From: Streptomyces sp. ST2-7A
Lineage (GTDB): Bacteria > Actinomycetota > Actinomycetes > Streptomycetales > Streptomycetaceae
Direction of reading: 5' to 3'
Length of the DNA: 64,000 nt
NCBI RefSeq assembly: GCF_021390475.1
Contig: NZ_JAJUWS010000008.1
Coordinates: 62,001-126,000 of the forward strand
The position numbers were made by a program, and so were the translations under genes. This document shows, piece after piece, positions 1 through 9,831 of this stretch. The notes under the pieces were generated by a model. The model had not been told where the DNA came from and did not search any database. It saw nothing but the letters and a program-made list of their open reading frames with translations. The first letter of the stretch is position 1, and each line of letters starts with the position of its first letter.

Positions 1-226
1 CGTGACGGCGATCCTCAAGGTCACCGGTGACTGGCAGAAGTTCAAGGGCCTGCCCGCCCCCGAGCCGATGAAGGTCGCCGAGCCGAAGCCGGAGCGCGTG
101 CACTTCGAGGCCGTTACCGACGGCACCGGTGGGGACGCCAAGGGTGAGGCCATCACCCAGAAGGCGAAGAAGAGCGACAAGGCCGCCGACGCCGAGTCCG
201 GCGCGGACGAGTCGGCCGGGGCCTGA
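1..226 (+). CDS. rpsP: 30S ribosomal protein S16, 3' part (5' end outside window)
   Basis: About 74 C-terminal residues of ribosomal protein S16, a small-subunit assembly protein. The stretch [15 protein letters not shown] is the characteristic S16 C-terminal core. It is followed by an Ala/Lys/Asp-rich tail ([14 protein letters not shown]) typical of actinobacterial S16, which is longer than the E. coli protein. The start lies left of the window. The stop is 2 nt before the next start, so the gene heads a co-transcribed run with khpA, rimM, trmD and rplS, the standard actinobacterial rpsP operon. Confidence 0.95.
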   Translation, partial: VTAILKVTGDWQKFKGLPAPEPMKVAEPKPERVHFEAVTDGTGGDAKGEAITQKAKKSDKAADAESGADESAGA

Positions 227-228
227 GC

Positions 229-468
229 ATGCTCGAGGAAGCCCTCGAGCACCTGGTGAAGGGCATCGTCGAACACCCCGACGAGGTTCAGGTCGCCTCA
301 CGCACTCTGCGGCGGGGACGGGTGCTGGAGGTCCGGGTTCACCCCGATGACCTCGGCAAGGTGATCGGTCGCAACGGCCGGACCGCCCGCTCCCTGCGCA
401 CCGTCGTCGGCGCTCTCGGGGGGCGCGGTATCCGCGTCGACCTCGTGGACGTCGACGAGGTGCGCTGA
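229..468 (+). CDS. khpA: KH-domain RNA-binding protein KhpA
   Basis: A 79-residue protein that is almost entirely one KH domain. It has the GXXG loop in [15 protein letters not shown] (about residues 43-57) preceded by the beta strand [10 protein letters not shown]. KhpA proteins bind RNA and in other bacteria work with KhpB/EloR on cell elongation and RNA control. Length and position between rpsP and rimM match the family throughout Actinobacteria. It starts 2 nt after the rpsP stop, so translation is probably coupled. The next gene begins 155 bp downstream. Confidence 0.93.
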   Translation: MLEEALEHLVKGIVEHPDEVQVASRTLRRGRVLEVRVHPDDLGKVIGRNGRTARSLRTVVGALGGRGIRVDLVDVDEVR

Positions 469-623
469 GTCCTCCCGCCACCCCATTCCGGCGACCCCGT
501 CGCCCGCAGCACCCACCCGGGTCGGGTGCGGCCACCGCCGCGCCCGGCCCGGTCTGCTGTCACCGGAGGGCACCGCCCTCACCGGTCCCGTCCCTTCAGC
601 TCATTCGGAAGGCAGTCCATCCC

Positions 624-1201
624 GTGCAGCTCGTCGTCGCCCGCATCGGTCGGGCCCACGGCATCCGCGGTGAGGTCACGGTCGAGGTCCGCACCGACGA
701 ACCGGAGATCCGGCTCGGCCCCGGTGCCGTCCTCGCCACCGACCCCCCGGAGGTCGGACCGCTCACCATCGAGACCGGTCGGGTTCACAGCGGTCGGCTG
801 CTGTTGCGCTTCGAGGGCGTGCGGGACCGCTCCGGCGCCGAGGCCCTGCGCAATACCCTCCTGATCGCCGAGGTGGACCCGGAGGAGGTACCCGAGGACC
901 CCGAGGAGTTCTACGACCACCAACTCGTGGACCTCGAGGTGGTCACGGAGGCCGGAACGGTCATCGGGAGGGTCGCCGAGATCTCCCACCTGCCGGGGCA
1001 GGATCTGCTGGTCGTGGAACGTTCGGACGGTGGCGAGGTACTGATCCCCTTCGTCCACGCCATCGTCCCCGAGGTGGACCCGGCTTCCGGCCGACTGCTG
1101 GTCACCCCTCCACCGGGCCTGCTCGACGCGGCCGACGGAGAGCCCGGCGACGGCCGTGACCCCGAAGAGGGAGATGGCGGGGAACGGGGGAGGGAGGTCT
1201 G

Positions 1202-1202
<1 letters not shown>
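624..1202 (+). CDS. rimM: 16S rRNA processing protein RimM
   Basis: Ribosome maturation factor of 192 residues that binds S19 and helps mature the 30S head. The N-terminal domain carries [14 protein letters not shown], the RimM signature. The PRC-barrel-like C-terminal half includes [11 protein letters not shown] and [13 protein letters not shown]. The last about 30 residues are a charged tail. The GTG start at 624 places the signature at residues 4-17 as in homologues. The stop overlaps the trmD start by one base (TGATG), implying coupled translation of two RNA-maturation enzymes. Confidence 0.95.
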
Positions 1203-2053
<851 letters not shown>

Positions 2054-2183
2054 GCCGTTGCCGTCGAACGGCGCGTGCCCCTGCCACAGGGGGCCGGCGC
2101 CCGCCGCGGCGGCACACCCCGTCGGGACCACGCGATTCCCGCACGGGACCCGATCAGTTCATCCGTTCACCCCATACCATTCC

Positions 2184-2205
2184 GCCGATGACCTGTGGCA
2201 TCGGC
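2184..2205 (+). promoter_or_regulatory. hairpin in the rplS leader
   Basis: GCCGATG and CATCGGC form a 7-bp stem with an 8-nt loop, ending 17 nt before the rplS ATG and just upstream of its purine-rich ribosome-binding region. It could influence L19 translation or be chance in GC-rich DNA. No consensus L19-leader structure was recognised. Confidence 0.25.
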
Positions 2206-2222
2206 GAGGAGAGCAGCAGGTC

Positions 2223-2570
2223 ATGAACCTCCTCGACAGTGTCGACGCCACATCGCTCCGCGACGACATCCCGGCCTTCCGCCCGGGGGACACCGTCAAC
2301 GTCCACGTGCGCGTCATCGAGGGCAACCGCTCCCGTGTCCAGCAGTTCAAGGGCGTCGTCATCCGTCGCCAGGGCTCCGGTGTCCGGGAGACCTTCACCG
2401 CCCGCAAGGTCAGCTTCGGCGTCGGTGTCGAGCGCACCTTCCCCGTCCACACCCCGGTCGTCGAGAAGATCGAGGTCGTGACCCGCGGCGCGGTTCGCCG
2501 GGCCAAGCTGTACTACCTCCGTGAGCTGCGCGGCAAGGCCGCCAAGATCAAGGAGAAGCGCGAGCGCTGA
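2223..2570 (+). CDS. rplS: 50S ribosomal protein L19
   Basis: A 115-residue ribosomal protein at the 30S-50S interface. The start [25 protein letters not shown] fits actinobacterial L19, and [24 protein letters not shown] plus [21 protein letters not shown] are the family's core and basic tail. The ATG at 2223 is preferred over the longer in-frame opening, which is only antisense/out-of-frame trmD DNA. It ends the ribosome/tRNA-maturation run; the first signal peptidase starts 34 bp later. Confidence 0.96.
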   Translation: MNLLDSVDATSLRDDIPAFRPGDTVNVHVRVIEGNRSRVQQFKGVVIRRQGSGVRETFTARKVSFGVGVERTFPVHTPVVEKIEVVTRGAVRRAKLYYLRELRGKAAKIKEKRER

Positions 2571-2604
2571 GTCGTTTCGGTCGCCACCCGGGTACCATCA
2601 CGGA

Positions 2605-3474
2605 GTGGCCGACACCGACGCACACCGCACGGAGCGCGACCACGGCGCCACCCCCTCCCGGGGGTTCGGCCCGCGGTCGCGCTCCGTTGTGTTCCCCGGT
2701 CACGCCCCCGGCCGCTCCGGTGGTCGCGGCGTCTCGGGAACCGCCGGGAACGCCGGTGGGGAACGGAACGTTGACCCCGCCGGGGAGATGTCCCCCGCGG
2801 GGGCCGACGATTCGGAGGACGCCGATGGCCCGCGGCGACCGTTCGGAACGGGCGGGCGTCGTCGAGCGCTGGTGATCGGAGTGCCGCTGGTGGTGTTCCT
2901 GCTGATCGGCAGCTACGTCGCGCAGCCCTTCGTGATCCCCAGTCGTTCCATGGAGACCACCCTGGAGGTTGGTGACAGGGTGTTGGTCAACAAACTCGCC
3001 TACCGGTTCGGTGGGGAGATCCGCCGCGGTGACGTCGTTGTCTTCGACGGCACCGGCACCTTCTCGGGAGAGGGCGACCCCACCGGACCGTTGGCGCGCA
3101 CCGTGGGTACCCTCGCCTCCTCCGTCGGTATCGGCAGGGCACCCGCGCACGACTACGTCAAACGGGTGATCGGGGTCGGAGGCGACCGTGTGCGCTGTTG
3201 CGACGAGCGCGGGCGCCTCGAGATCAACGGCGCCGCTTCGGAGGAGCCGTGGCTCCATCCCGGTGCCACCGCCTCGGAGGTGGAGTTCGACATCCGTGTG
3301 CCGGAGGGGCGACTGTGGGTGATGGGCGATCACCGCTCCGGCTCCGTGGACTCCCGCGATCTCCTCGGTCGTCCCGGTGGGGGCACCGTACCCGAGGACC
3401 GGGTCATCGGACGCGCGGAGTTCGTGGTCTGGCCGCCCGCCCGCCATGCCTCGTTGAGGCCGGCCGGTGGGTAG
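2605..3474 (+). CDS. lepB: type I signal peptidase, copy 1
   Basis: Membrane serine/lysine-dyad peptidase (S26) that removes signal peptides on the outer face of the membrane. There is a hydrophilic N-terminus of about 90 residues, then one membrane segment (ALVIGVPLVVFLLIGSYV). The catalytic Ser is in IPSRSMETTL and the Lys in DYVKRVIGVGGDRV. The late box is VMGDHRSGSVDSR. The GTG at 2605 is the most likely start, but no strong ribosome-binding site is visible and a later start would shorten only the disordered tail. It is first of four paralogues and overlaps the second by 8 nt. Confidence 0.9.
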   Translation: MADTDAHRTERDHGATPSRGFGPRSRSVVFPGHAPGRSGGRGVSGTAGNAGGERNVDPAGEMSPAGADDSEDADGPRRPFGTGGRRRALVIGVPLVVFLLIGSYVAQPFVIPSRSMETTLEVGDRVLVNKLAYRFGGEIRRGDVVVFDGTGTFSGEGDPTGPLARTVGTLASSVGIGRAPAHDYVKRVIGVGGDRVRCCDERGRLEINGAASEEPWLHPGATASEVEFDIRVPEGRLWVMGDHRSGSVDSRDLLGRPGGGTVPEDRVIGRAEFVVWPPARHASLRPAGG

Positions 3475-4300
3475 GCGCGGACGTCCCGCGGGCGGGACGC
3501 CGAACAGGGGAGGAAGCGGACGCAGAGCGGTGGGGCGTGCCTCCGGAGACGGGGAACCCCCCTCCCGCGGGCCCGTCGAGGGGCGGGCGGCCCGACGGCG
3601 GACGGCCAAGCGGATCAAGCGACGGCGTCGGTTGCGAACCACCCGTGAGATACCCATTCTGCTGGTCATCGCGTTGGCCATAGCGCTGGGGATCAAGACC
3701 TTCCTGGTCCAACCCTTCGTCATCCCCTCGGGCTCCATGGAACAGACCATCCGCATCGACGACCGGGTGCTGGTGGACAAACTCAGCCCCTGGGTGGGCT
3801 GGCAGCCCTCCCGCGGCGAGGTCGTGGTCTTCAAGGATCCGGGCGGGTGGATGGCCGGTGACCCCTTCCTCGAGGCCACCGAGTACCCCCCGGTGATCCG
3901 GGAGGCCCGGGCCGTGCTGAGCTGGGTCGGTCTACTGCCCGAGGGTGACGGGGAACACCTGATCAAGAGGGTGATCGCGATCGGCGGGGACACCGTGGTG
4001 TGCTGTGACGCCGATGGTCTGATCACCATCAACGACACCCCGCTGCGGGAGCCCTACCTGCATCCCGGCAACGCTCCCTCCACCCTGCCCTTCGAGGTCA
4101 CGGTGCCCGAGGGGCGGGTCTTCGTGCTGGGGGACCACCGCTCCCGTTCCCAGGACTCCCGCTTCTACCTCAACGACCCCGGCCAGGGAACCGTCCCGCT
4201 GGACCGGGTGGTGGGGCGCGCCGTCGTGATCGCCTGGCCGTTCGACCACTGGACGACCCTCAACGGGGTGGAGGCGTTCGTCGCCGTTCCCGACCCCTGA
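3467..4300 (+). CDS. lepB: type I signal peptidase, copy 2
   Basis: Second S26 signal peptidase, 277 residues. A basic N-terminal tail (RTAKRIKRRRRLRTTR) precedes the membrane anchor EIPILLVIALAIALGIKTFLV. The catalytic Ser lies in IPSGSMEQTI, Lys in HLIKRVIAIGGDTV, and the GD-S/D-SR box is VLGDHRSRSQDSR. It overlaps copy 1 by 8 nt, so the two are surely one transcript. A perfect 14-bp-arm hairpin follows the stop and separates it from copy 3. Paralogues in such arrays usually differ in substrate preference; that cannot be read from sequence. Confidence 0.93.
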   Translation: MGRRGRPAGGTPNRGGSGRRAVGRASGDGEPPSRGPVEGRAARRRTAKRIKRRRRLRTTREIPILLVIALAIALGIKTFLVQPFVIPSGSMEQTIRIDDRVLVDKLSPWVGWQPSRGEVVVFKDPGGWMAGDPFLEATEYPPVIREARAVLSWVGLLPEGDGEHLIKRVIAIGGDTVVCCDADGLITINDTPLREPYLHPGNAPSTLPFEVTVPEGRVFVLGDHRSRSQDSRFYLNDPGQGTVPLDRVVGRAVVIAWPFDHWTTLNGVEAFVAVPDP

Positions 4301-4307
4301 TCGCCCC

Positions 4308-4335
4308 GGCGGGCCACCGGGCCCGGTGGCCCGCC
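4308..4335 (+). terminator. hairpin after lepB copy 2
   Basis: GGCGGGCCACCGGG and CCCGGTGGCCCGCC are perfect inverted arms of 14 bp with no loop base between them. It lies 8 nt after the stop codon and probably ends or attenuates transcription of the first two signal peptidases. No U-run follows, as is common in this GC-rich group. Confidence 0.6.
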
Positions 4336-4532
4336 CCGGTGTGGGATACGGGGCACCGGGCCGGGGAAGTCGGATGGGACGGGTGCGGTGCCCGGGACCC
4401 GACGTGTGTCCCGGGAAAGAATTGACCAAATGCCCCGCCCCCCGATGCCTGCGGAACCCCCGCTCGTTAGGGGAGGAGGAGGACAACGGTCCACCCCGCC
4501 CGGGGTGGACCCCAGCGGCCTGAGGAGTGGAT

Positions 4533-5552
4533 GTGGGGGACGTGGCAGTCGGTGCCCGGTCCGGCGCGAACGAGGAACCGGAGGATCGCCCCGCGTGGTC
4601 GGACGAACCCGCCGGTGACGCCGGCCCCGGGGTACCCCCGTCCCGGCGGGACCGGACGCATCGGTCCGACGGCGTGGCGTCCGGCGACCCCCGGGACCCG
4701 GCGGAGGGCCCCGGGGGCCACGCCGGGGACGGCGAGGGAACCGAGCCGGGGGAGGGGGACCGCCGGGGGGATCCGCCCAAGCAGCGTTCCTTCTGGAAGG
4801 AATTGCCGATCCTCATCGGCATCGCCCTGGTGCTGGCCCTGATCATCAAGACCTTCCTGCTCGAGGCGTTCTCCATCCCCTCCGACTCGATGCAGAACAC
4901 CCTCCAGCGGGGGGATCGGGTGCTGGTGGACAAGCTGACCCCGTGGTTCGGCTCCACTCCGGAGCGCGGCGAGGTCGTCGTCTTCCGCGACCCGGGCGGC
5001 TGGTTGGGGGAGACCCCGGATGCCTCCGGGCCGTGGGCCACGGTGCAGAAGGGGATCAGCTACGTACTGCCCTTCCCCTCGCCCGACGACAAGAACCTGA
5101 TCAAGCGGGTGATCGCCGTCGGTGGGGACACCGTCGCCTGCGAGCAGGGCGGTCCGGTGACCGTCAACGGCGAACCGGTGGACGAGACGGACTTCATCTA
5201 CTCCGGTAACACGGCGTGCGACGACAAGCCCTTCGGGCCCCTGGAGATCCCCGAGGGCAGGCTCTGGGTGATGGGCGATCACCGTCAGGGTTCCCTGGAC
5301 TCCAGATACCACATGGAGGGTCCCACGGGCGGCACCGTCTCCGAGGACGAGGTGGTGGGTCGCGCGATCGTGGTGGCCTGGCCCCTCGGCCGCTGGTCCT
5401 TCCTGCCGGTTCCCGACGGTTACGAGGAGTTGAACTCCTCAGCCGAGGCAGCCGGGGTCCCCGTGACGGCGCTGTCCGGCGCGTTGGGCGCGGCGGGCGC
5501 CGTACCGTTGGTGATGTGGCACCGTCGGCGACGCACCCCCGACGGCGGCTGA
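4533..5552 (+). CDS. lepB: type I signal peptidase, copy 3
   Basis: Third S26 signal peptidase, about 339 residues. A long acidic/Gly-Pro-rich N-terminus (about 85 residues) precedes the anchor LPILIGIALVLALIIKTFLL. Catalytic Ser is in IPSDSMQNTL, Lys in NLIKRVIAVGGDTV, with VMGDHRQGSLDSR later. A second hydrophobic stretch near the C-terminus (VTALSGALGAAGAVPLVMW) ends in basic residues, so it may span the membrane twice. The GTG at 4533 is chosen because GAGGAG at 4522-4527 sits 5 nt before it; a GTG at 4527 overlaps that site. Confidence 0.9.
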   Translation: MGDVAVGARSGANEEPEDRPAWSDEPAGDAGPGVPPSRRDRTHRSDGVASGDPRDPAEGPGGHAGDGEGTEPGEGDRRGDPPKQRSFWKELPILIGIALVLALIIKTFLLEAFSIPSDSMQNTLQRGDRVLVDKLTPWFGSTPERGEVVVFRDPGGWLGETPDASGPWATVQKGISYVLPFPSPDDKNLIKRVIAVGGDTVACEQGGPVTVNGEPVDETDFIYSGNTACDDKPFGPLEIPEGRLWVMGDHRQGSLDSRYHMEGPTGGTVSEDEVVGRAIVVAWPLGRWSFLPVPDGYEELNSSAEAAGVPVTALSGALGAAGAVPLVMWHRRRRTPDGG

Positions 5553-5838
5553 GGGCGGCCGGCGGCGATCGGGACACGGCCGCCCGGATTCCCGGCGGGG
5601 ACGCGGAACACCGTCGGAGGAGGGAGAGCCGACCTGTGCCCCTCCGACCCGTGAAGACGCCCCGGCCCCTCGGTACGGCCACGCCGTCTCCGGCCCGTCC
5701 CGGGATCGTGCCACCACCGTCCCGGAAGTCGGTGGCCGGCTACGGGATCGGGGCGTCCCCGGGTAGGGTCGCCTTCCGACCGTACTCCCCGTCGCGAACA
5801 CTCGCGGCGGGGCCGTCGGACTCCGGGAGGGATACGGG

Positions 5839-6573
5839 ATGAGCGCAGCGCGGCGTGGCGGGGGACGCCTCGGACAACGGTTGTCCCGGGCGACGGCCGT
5901 CCTCGGTTGTCTGCTCTTCCTCGGAGGGTTCGTCCTCGTGGCCGTTCTGTACCAGCCCTACGCCATTCCCACCGACTCGATGGCACCCACCGTGCGATCC
6001 GACGATCGGGTACTCGCCCATCGGGTCGCCGGAGCGGAGGTGCGTCGCGGTGACGTGGTGGTCTTCCGGCAGGAGAGCTGGGGCGAGCTGCCGATGGTCA
6101 AACGGGTGGTGGCGATCGGCGGTGACACGGTGGCCTGCTGCGATGAGGGAGGGCGGCTACTGGTCAACGGCCGCCCGATCGTGGAACGCTATCTGGACGT
6201 CGGTGAGCCGGCGTCCACGACCCCCTTCGAGCACGAGGTTCCGGAGGACGAGCTCTTCCTGATGGGGGACCGCCGGGCGGACTCCCTGGACTCCCGCACC
6301 CGACTGACGGAGGGGGAACCCGCCACCGTGCCGAGGGACGCGGTGACCGCCCGGGTGGAGGCGACGGTGTGGCCACCGGATCGGTTCGGACTCCTGCCCC
6401 GGGCATCCGGCTTTGCGGACCTGCCGGGTGGCCTCTCGCAGCCAGGCCCCTTCCGGCCGTTGTTGTGGGCGATCGGTTCCGGTGCCGCCCTGATCCTCTT
6501 GTCGGTACTGACCGGTCCGCTCCTGCGGGGCGCGGCGCGGATCGGGGAAGGTGACGGACCGCGGCGAAAGTGA
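5839..6573 (+). CDS. lepB: type I signal peptidase, copy 4
   Basis: Fourth S26 signal peptidase, 244 residues, the shortest of the set. N-terminal membrane segment AVLGCLLFLGGFVLVAVLY, catalytic Ser in IPTDSMAPTV, Lys in PMVKRVVAIGGDTV, and box LMGDRRADSLDSR, where Arg replaces the His seen in the other three. A C-terminal hydrophobic segment (LLWAIGSGAALILLSVLTGPLL) suggests a second membrane span with both termini inside. It is separated from copy 3 by about 285 bp without another gene, so it probably has its own promoter. Confidence 0.92.
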   Translation: MSAARRGGGRLGQRLSRATAVLGCLLFLGGFVLVAVLYQPYAIPTDSMAPTVRSDDRVLAHRVAGAEVRRGDVVVFRQESWGELPMVKRVVAIGGDTVACCDEGGRLLVNGRPIVERYLDVGEPASTTPFEHEVPEDELFLMGDRRADSLDSRTRLTEGEPATVPRDAVTARVEATVWPPDRFGLLPRASGFADLPGGLSQPGPFRPLLWAIGSGAALILLSVLTGPLLRGAARIGEGDGPRRK

Positions 6574-6661
6574 GCCCTCGGGGGCGTACCCGATCGAACC
6601 GGGGCGCCGGGCCGCGGTGCCGGCGCACAATGAGGGAACGAGCGGCTGAAGGGACCACGTG

Positions 6662-6994
6662 ATGAGCGCCGAGGATCTCGAGAAGTACGAGACCGAAATG
6701 GAGCTGAAGCTCTATCGGGAGTACCGGGACGTGGTCGGGCTCTTCACCTACGTGATCGAGACCGAGCGGCGCTTCTACCTGACCAATGACTACGAGATGC
6801 AGGTCCACTCGGTCCAGGGCGAGGTGTTCTTCGAGATCACCATGGCCGACGCGTGGGTATGGGACATGTACCGCCCCGCCCGCTTCGTCAAGCAGGTGCG
6901 GGTTCTCACCTTCAAGGACGTCAACGTCGAGGAACTGAACCGCAGCGAACTGGACCTGCCGGAGAACTCCGGCTTCCGGGGAGGGGGCTCCTGA
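6662..6994 (+). CDS. DUF2469 family protein
   Basis: A 110-residue soluble protein of the actinobacteria-specific DUF2469 family. The sequence MSAEDLEKYETEMELKLYRE and the run DYEMQVHSVQGEVFFE are nearly invariant in the family. Function is unknown. In Actinobacteria the gene sits after the signal peptidase/rnhB region and before yraN, but here an M23 peptidase gene follows instead. The ATG at 6662 is preferred over the adjacent GTG at 6659 by homology. A strong terminator hairpin begins at the stop codon. Confidence 0.92.
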   Translation: MSAEDLEKYETEMELKLYREYRDVVGLFTYVIETERRFYLTNDYEMQVHSVQGEVFFEITMADAWVWDMYRPARFVKQVRVLTFKDVNVEELNRSELDLPENSGFRGGGS

Positions 6995-7032
6995 CCCGGC
7001 ACCGGGCCCCGGGCCGGGGCCCGGTGCCGGGT
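6994..7032 (+). terminator. terminator after the DUF2469 gene
   Basis: ACCCGGCACCGGGCCCC (6994-7010) and GGGGCCCGGTGCCGGGT (7016-7032) form a perfect 17-bp stem with a 5-nt loop starting at the last base of the stop codon. It closes the left + strand gene block and lies at the left edge of the proposed inversion. Confidence 0.75.
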
Positions 7033-7192
7033 ACCCACGGGGCCCTCGGTTGTGGACGAAGGAGCGGTCGGCGGGGTTACCGGTCCCCCTTTTTCACACG
7101 TCCGAGTGAGGGAATGAACGCTCCGGACGGGGTTCTCCACAGAAAATCGTTGAGCGTCGCGGCGGGTGGGCGATCGACATCACCCTGAACGC

Positions 7193-8476
7193 ATGATCAC
7201 CGACCACATGCGTTCACGTGCCTTCCGCGCCGGGGGCGATCCGTCCCGAATCTCCCTGCTCCGGTCGTTCCCCCGCCCGGACGCCGCCGGACGGCCGCGC
7301 TCCCCCTTCCGATCCCCCCGCACGATGCTCGCCCTGGTGGCCGTGTTCGTCTCGGTGGCCGTTCCGGTGGTTGCGGCGGCGAGGGCCACCCCCACCACGG
7401 ATGACGGGCGGGAAGGCGCGGGGACGTTCCGTACCGCCTTCACCGGTGATGGAGTCGGCTCGACGGTGGTCCGCCTCCCCCGGCGGGACACGGAGGACGG
7501 CACGGCGCCCGGCGGGGCAGCCGCGCGGCCGGTCGATCCCGCCCCGGCAAGCGGGGAGCCGGTCGGAGCACCCCATCCCGGGCCCTCCGGTCCTCTCCCG
7601 CCGCCCGCGCGATGGCCGCTGATCACACTGCCGCTGGTGGAGCGCCCCTTCGAACCTCCACCGCGGCCCTGGCAGGCGGGCCATCGGGGGGTGGACCTGC
7701 CGGCCGAGGTGGGGGCCGTGATCCTCGCCCCGGTATCGGGCCGGGTGGTCTTCGCCGGGCCGGTCGCCGGGCGGGGAGTGCTGGTGATCGAGCTCGACGA
7801 ATCCGGGAGCGCTCGGACCGCTTCCGGGGGGACCCCGACTCCCCCGGAAGCCGGGGAGGCCCGACGAACCACCTTCGAACCGGTGGTCCCGTTGGTCGAG
7901 CCCGGTCGGCGCGTGCTGCCGGGCGATCCGATCGCCCGGCTGGCAGCCGGACCCCACCACTGCGGTCGGCCGTGCCTGCACTGGGGATTGCGGGCGGCCC
8001 GGCTCAGGGGAGCGGACCCCGCCGCTCCCGAACGTTATCTGGATCCGCTGTCCCTGCTGCGGCGTGGGCCGGCCCGACTGCTTCCCGTGACGGAGGTGCC
8101 CCACCTCCCCGGCACAGTCCCCGCCGGGACGACGGGGACGGTGGGAGGGGCGGTCGGCCGTCACCCGTCGGCGGGCGGGAGCGATGCCGTCGAGCACGCG
8201 AATTCCCCGACGTCGGGCGCTTCTCCCGTCGGCCCGGCGGTGGGCGAAAAGTCGCGGGGTGCGGAGTCCCCGCATCGGGCACCACACGCGTCACCATGTG
8301 TGGTGTCTCCTCCGGGGGATCCTCCTCCTCAGCTCTCTCGGGAGACGCCGCGCAGCACCATCCGCACCGCGTGTTCGGTCACCTCGACACCCGGTTCCGC
8401 GTTCAGTTCCGCGCGCCGGACGGCGGCGTCCACCACGCCCTGGACAAGGGAGGCCCCCAGCCGGGGGTCGGGGTGA
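7193..8476 (+). CDS. M23-family (LytM-like) peptidase, exported
   Basis: Predicted cell-wall peptidase. A hydrophobic segment MLALVAVFVSVAVPVVAAARA is an export signal or anchor, followed by a Pro/Gly-rich linker and the M23 fold: GHRGVDLPAEVGAVILAPVSGRV holds the first zinc ligands (His and Asp). The later motif CGRPCLHWGLR has Cys where the classical HxH motif has its first His. The start is uncertain (ATG at 7193, 7208 or 7325; none has a good ribosome-binding site). After about residue 300 the tail of about 130 residues is low-complexity and runs 148 bp antisense into the TetR gene. Family members with this place next to rpsB are known in Actinobacteria. Confidence 0.75.
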   Translation: MITDHMRSRAFRAGGDPSRISLLRSFPRPDAAGRPRSPFRSPRTMLALVAVFVSVAVPVVAAARATPTTDDGREGAGTFRTAFTGDGVGSTVVRLPRRDTEDGTAPGGAAARPVDPAPASGEPVGAPHPGPSGPLPPPARWPLITLPLVERPFEPPPRPWQAGHRGVDLPAEVGAVILAPVSGRVVFAGPVAGRGVLVIELDESGSARTASGGTPTPPEAGEARRTTFEPVVPLVEPGRRVLPGDPIARLAAGPHHCGRPCLHWGLRAARLRGADPAAPERYLDPLSLLRRGPARLLPVTEVPHLPGTVPAGTTGTVGGAVGRHPSAGGSDAVEHANSPTSGASPVGPAVGEKSRGAESPHRAPHASPCVVSPPGDPPPQLSRETPRSTIRTACSVTSTPGSAFSSARRTAASTTPWTREAPSRGSG

Positions 8477-8913
8477 CCGAGCTCCTCCAGCACACCCACC
8501 ACCAGCTCGATCAACGAACCGTGTGCCGCGCGGATCCGTTCGCGTGCGCCCGAGCTCAGTTCCCCGGAGGAGATGGCGACCACGGCCCGATGTCGTCGAT
8601 CCCCGGCCAGCGCCAACTGGGAGCGGATGTAGGCGGCGATCCGCTCCTCGGGGGAGTCCGCCGCGCGCATCGCCGCCTCGACCTCCCCGGCCCACACCGG
8701 AAAGTCGGCCGCGCACAACTCCTCGACGACGGCGGCCCGGGAACGGAAGTACTCGTACACCGAGGAGCGGGCCAGGCCCGTTCGCTCGGCCAGGGCGGGA
8801 AAGGTCAGCGCGCCCTGGCCGCCCTCGGCCAGCAGGGACCGGGCCGCGTCCAGCAGGGCGGCGCGCTGCATGTGGCGGTGTTCGGCCACGGAGGCCGCTC
8901 GAATCCTGGGCAC
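8329..8913 (-). CDS. TetR-family transcriptional regulator
   Basis: A 194-residue one-component repressor. The N-terminal helix-turn-helix is visible in AALLDAARSLLAEGG with FPALAERTGLARSSVYEYFRSRAAVVEELC (about residues 18-67), and the rest is the helical ligand/dimer domain. The ligand cannot be inferred. Its 3' end overlaps the convergent M23 peptidase frame by 148 bp, which makes one of the two 3' ends suspect; this one has the normal family length. It lies 75 bp downstream of whiG on the same strand and may be read through from it. Confidence 0.88.
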   Translation of the reverse strand: MPRIRAASVAEHRHMQRAALLDAARSLLAEGGQGALTFPALAERTGLARSSVYEYFRSRAAVVEELCAADFPVWAGEVEAAMRAADSPEERIAAYIRSQLALAGDRRHRAVVAISSGELSSGARERIRAAHGSLIELVVGVLEELGHPDPRLGASLVQGVVDAAVRRAELNAEPGVEVTEHAVRMVLRGVSRES

Positions 8914-8988
8914 CCCTCCACTGTAGAGCGCTCACGGACCGGTGTCCCCGGCCCCGGTCGGCCGGTTCTCCCCTACCCCGGAGCCGTC

Positions 8989-9831
8989 TCAGTTGTTCAC
9001 ATCTGCCAATTTCGAACGCAGCAGCAGCACCGATTTGGTGTGGATCTGACTGATCCGACTCTCGGTGACTCCCAACACCTGACCGATCTCGGCCAGGGTC
9101 AGCCCTTCGTAGTAGTAGAGCGTGATCACCGTCTTCTCCCGGTCGGGGAGGGCGTTGACCGCTCGCGCCAGAAGCCTTCGCAACTCGCGGTCCTCGGCCA
9201 CCTCCACCGGATCGTCGGCGCTGGTGTCCTCGAGGATGTCCATCAGACTCAGTTGGTCACCCCCGTCTCCGACCGGGTGCAGCAGCTCCTCCAACGCGAC
9301 CGTGTTGGCCAGGGACAGCCGACCGAAGAACTCGTGGAGCTCGTCCAGCCCCATGTTCATCTCCCGCGCGACCTCGGCCTCGGTGGGGGAACGACGCAGC
9401 GAGAACTCCAGGGCCGAGGAGGCACGTTCGAAGGCCCGGGCCTTTTGTCGCACCGAGCGCGGGATCCAGTCCAGGGCCCGCAACTCGTCGATCATCGCCC
9501 CCCGGATGCGGGTGATGGCGTAGGTCTCGAATTTGATCGAGCGCCCCGGGTCGAACTTCTCGATGGCGTCGATCAGGCCGAAGACCCCGGAGGAGACGAA
9601 GTCGGCCTGCTCCATGTTGGGCGGGAGGCCCACCCCCACCCGACCGGCGACGTATTTGACCAGCGGTGAGTAGTGCAGGATCAACTGCTCGCGCAGTCGA
9701 CCGTCGCCGGTGTCCTTGTAATGCCGCCACAGCTCGTCGAGCGGGGTGACGACGGTTCCGGAGCCGGTGCCCCGAGTCCTGACCGGCGCGTCGGCGGCCG
9801 GTGGCCGGGGCCCTGGGGTGTGCTGGGGCAT
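8989..9831 (-). CDS. whiG: RNA polymerase sigma factor WhiG
   Basis: FliA/SigD-type sigma factor that starts sporulation in aerial hyphae of Streptomyces. The region-2 block [37 protein letters not shown] and the DNA-contact stretch [20 protein letters not shown] are essentially WhiG-identical. Region 4 is [21 protein letters not shown]. The start MPQHTPG at 9831 gives 280 residues, the length of the Streptomyces protein. In Streptomyces WhiG is held by the anti-sigma factor RsiG with cyclic di-GMP (established knowledge). Upstream lies a 263-bp gap after dprA, likely holding its promoter. Confidence 0.96.
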   Translation of the reverse strand: MPQHTPGPRPPAADAPVRTRGTGSGTVVTPLDELWRHYKDTGDGRLREQLILHYSPLVKYVAGRVGVGLPPNMEQADFVSSGVFGLIDAIEKFDPGRSIKFETYAITRIRGAMIDELRALDWIPRSVRQKARAFERASSALEFSLRRSPTEAEVAREMNMGLDELHEFFGRLSLANTVALEELLHPVGDGGDQLSLMDILEDTSADDPVEVAEDRELRRLLARAVNALPDREKTVITLYYYEGLTLAEIGQVLGVTESRISQIHTKSVLLLRSKLADVNN

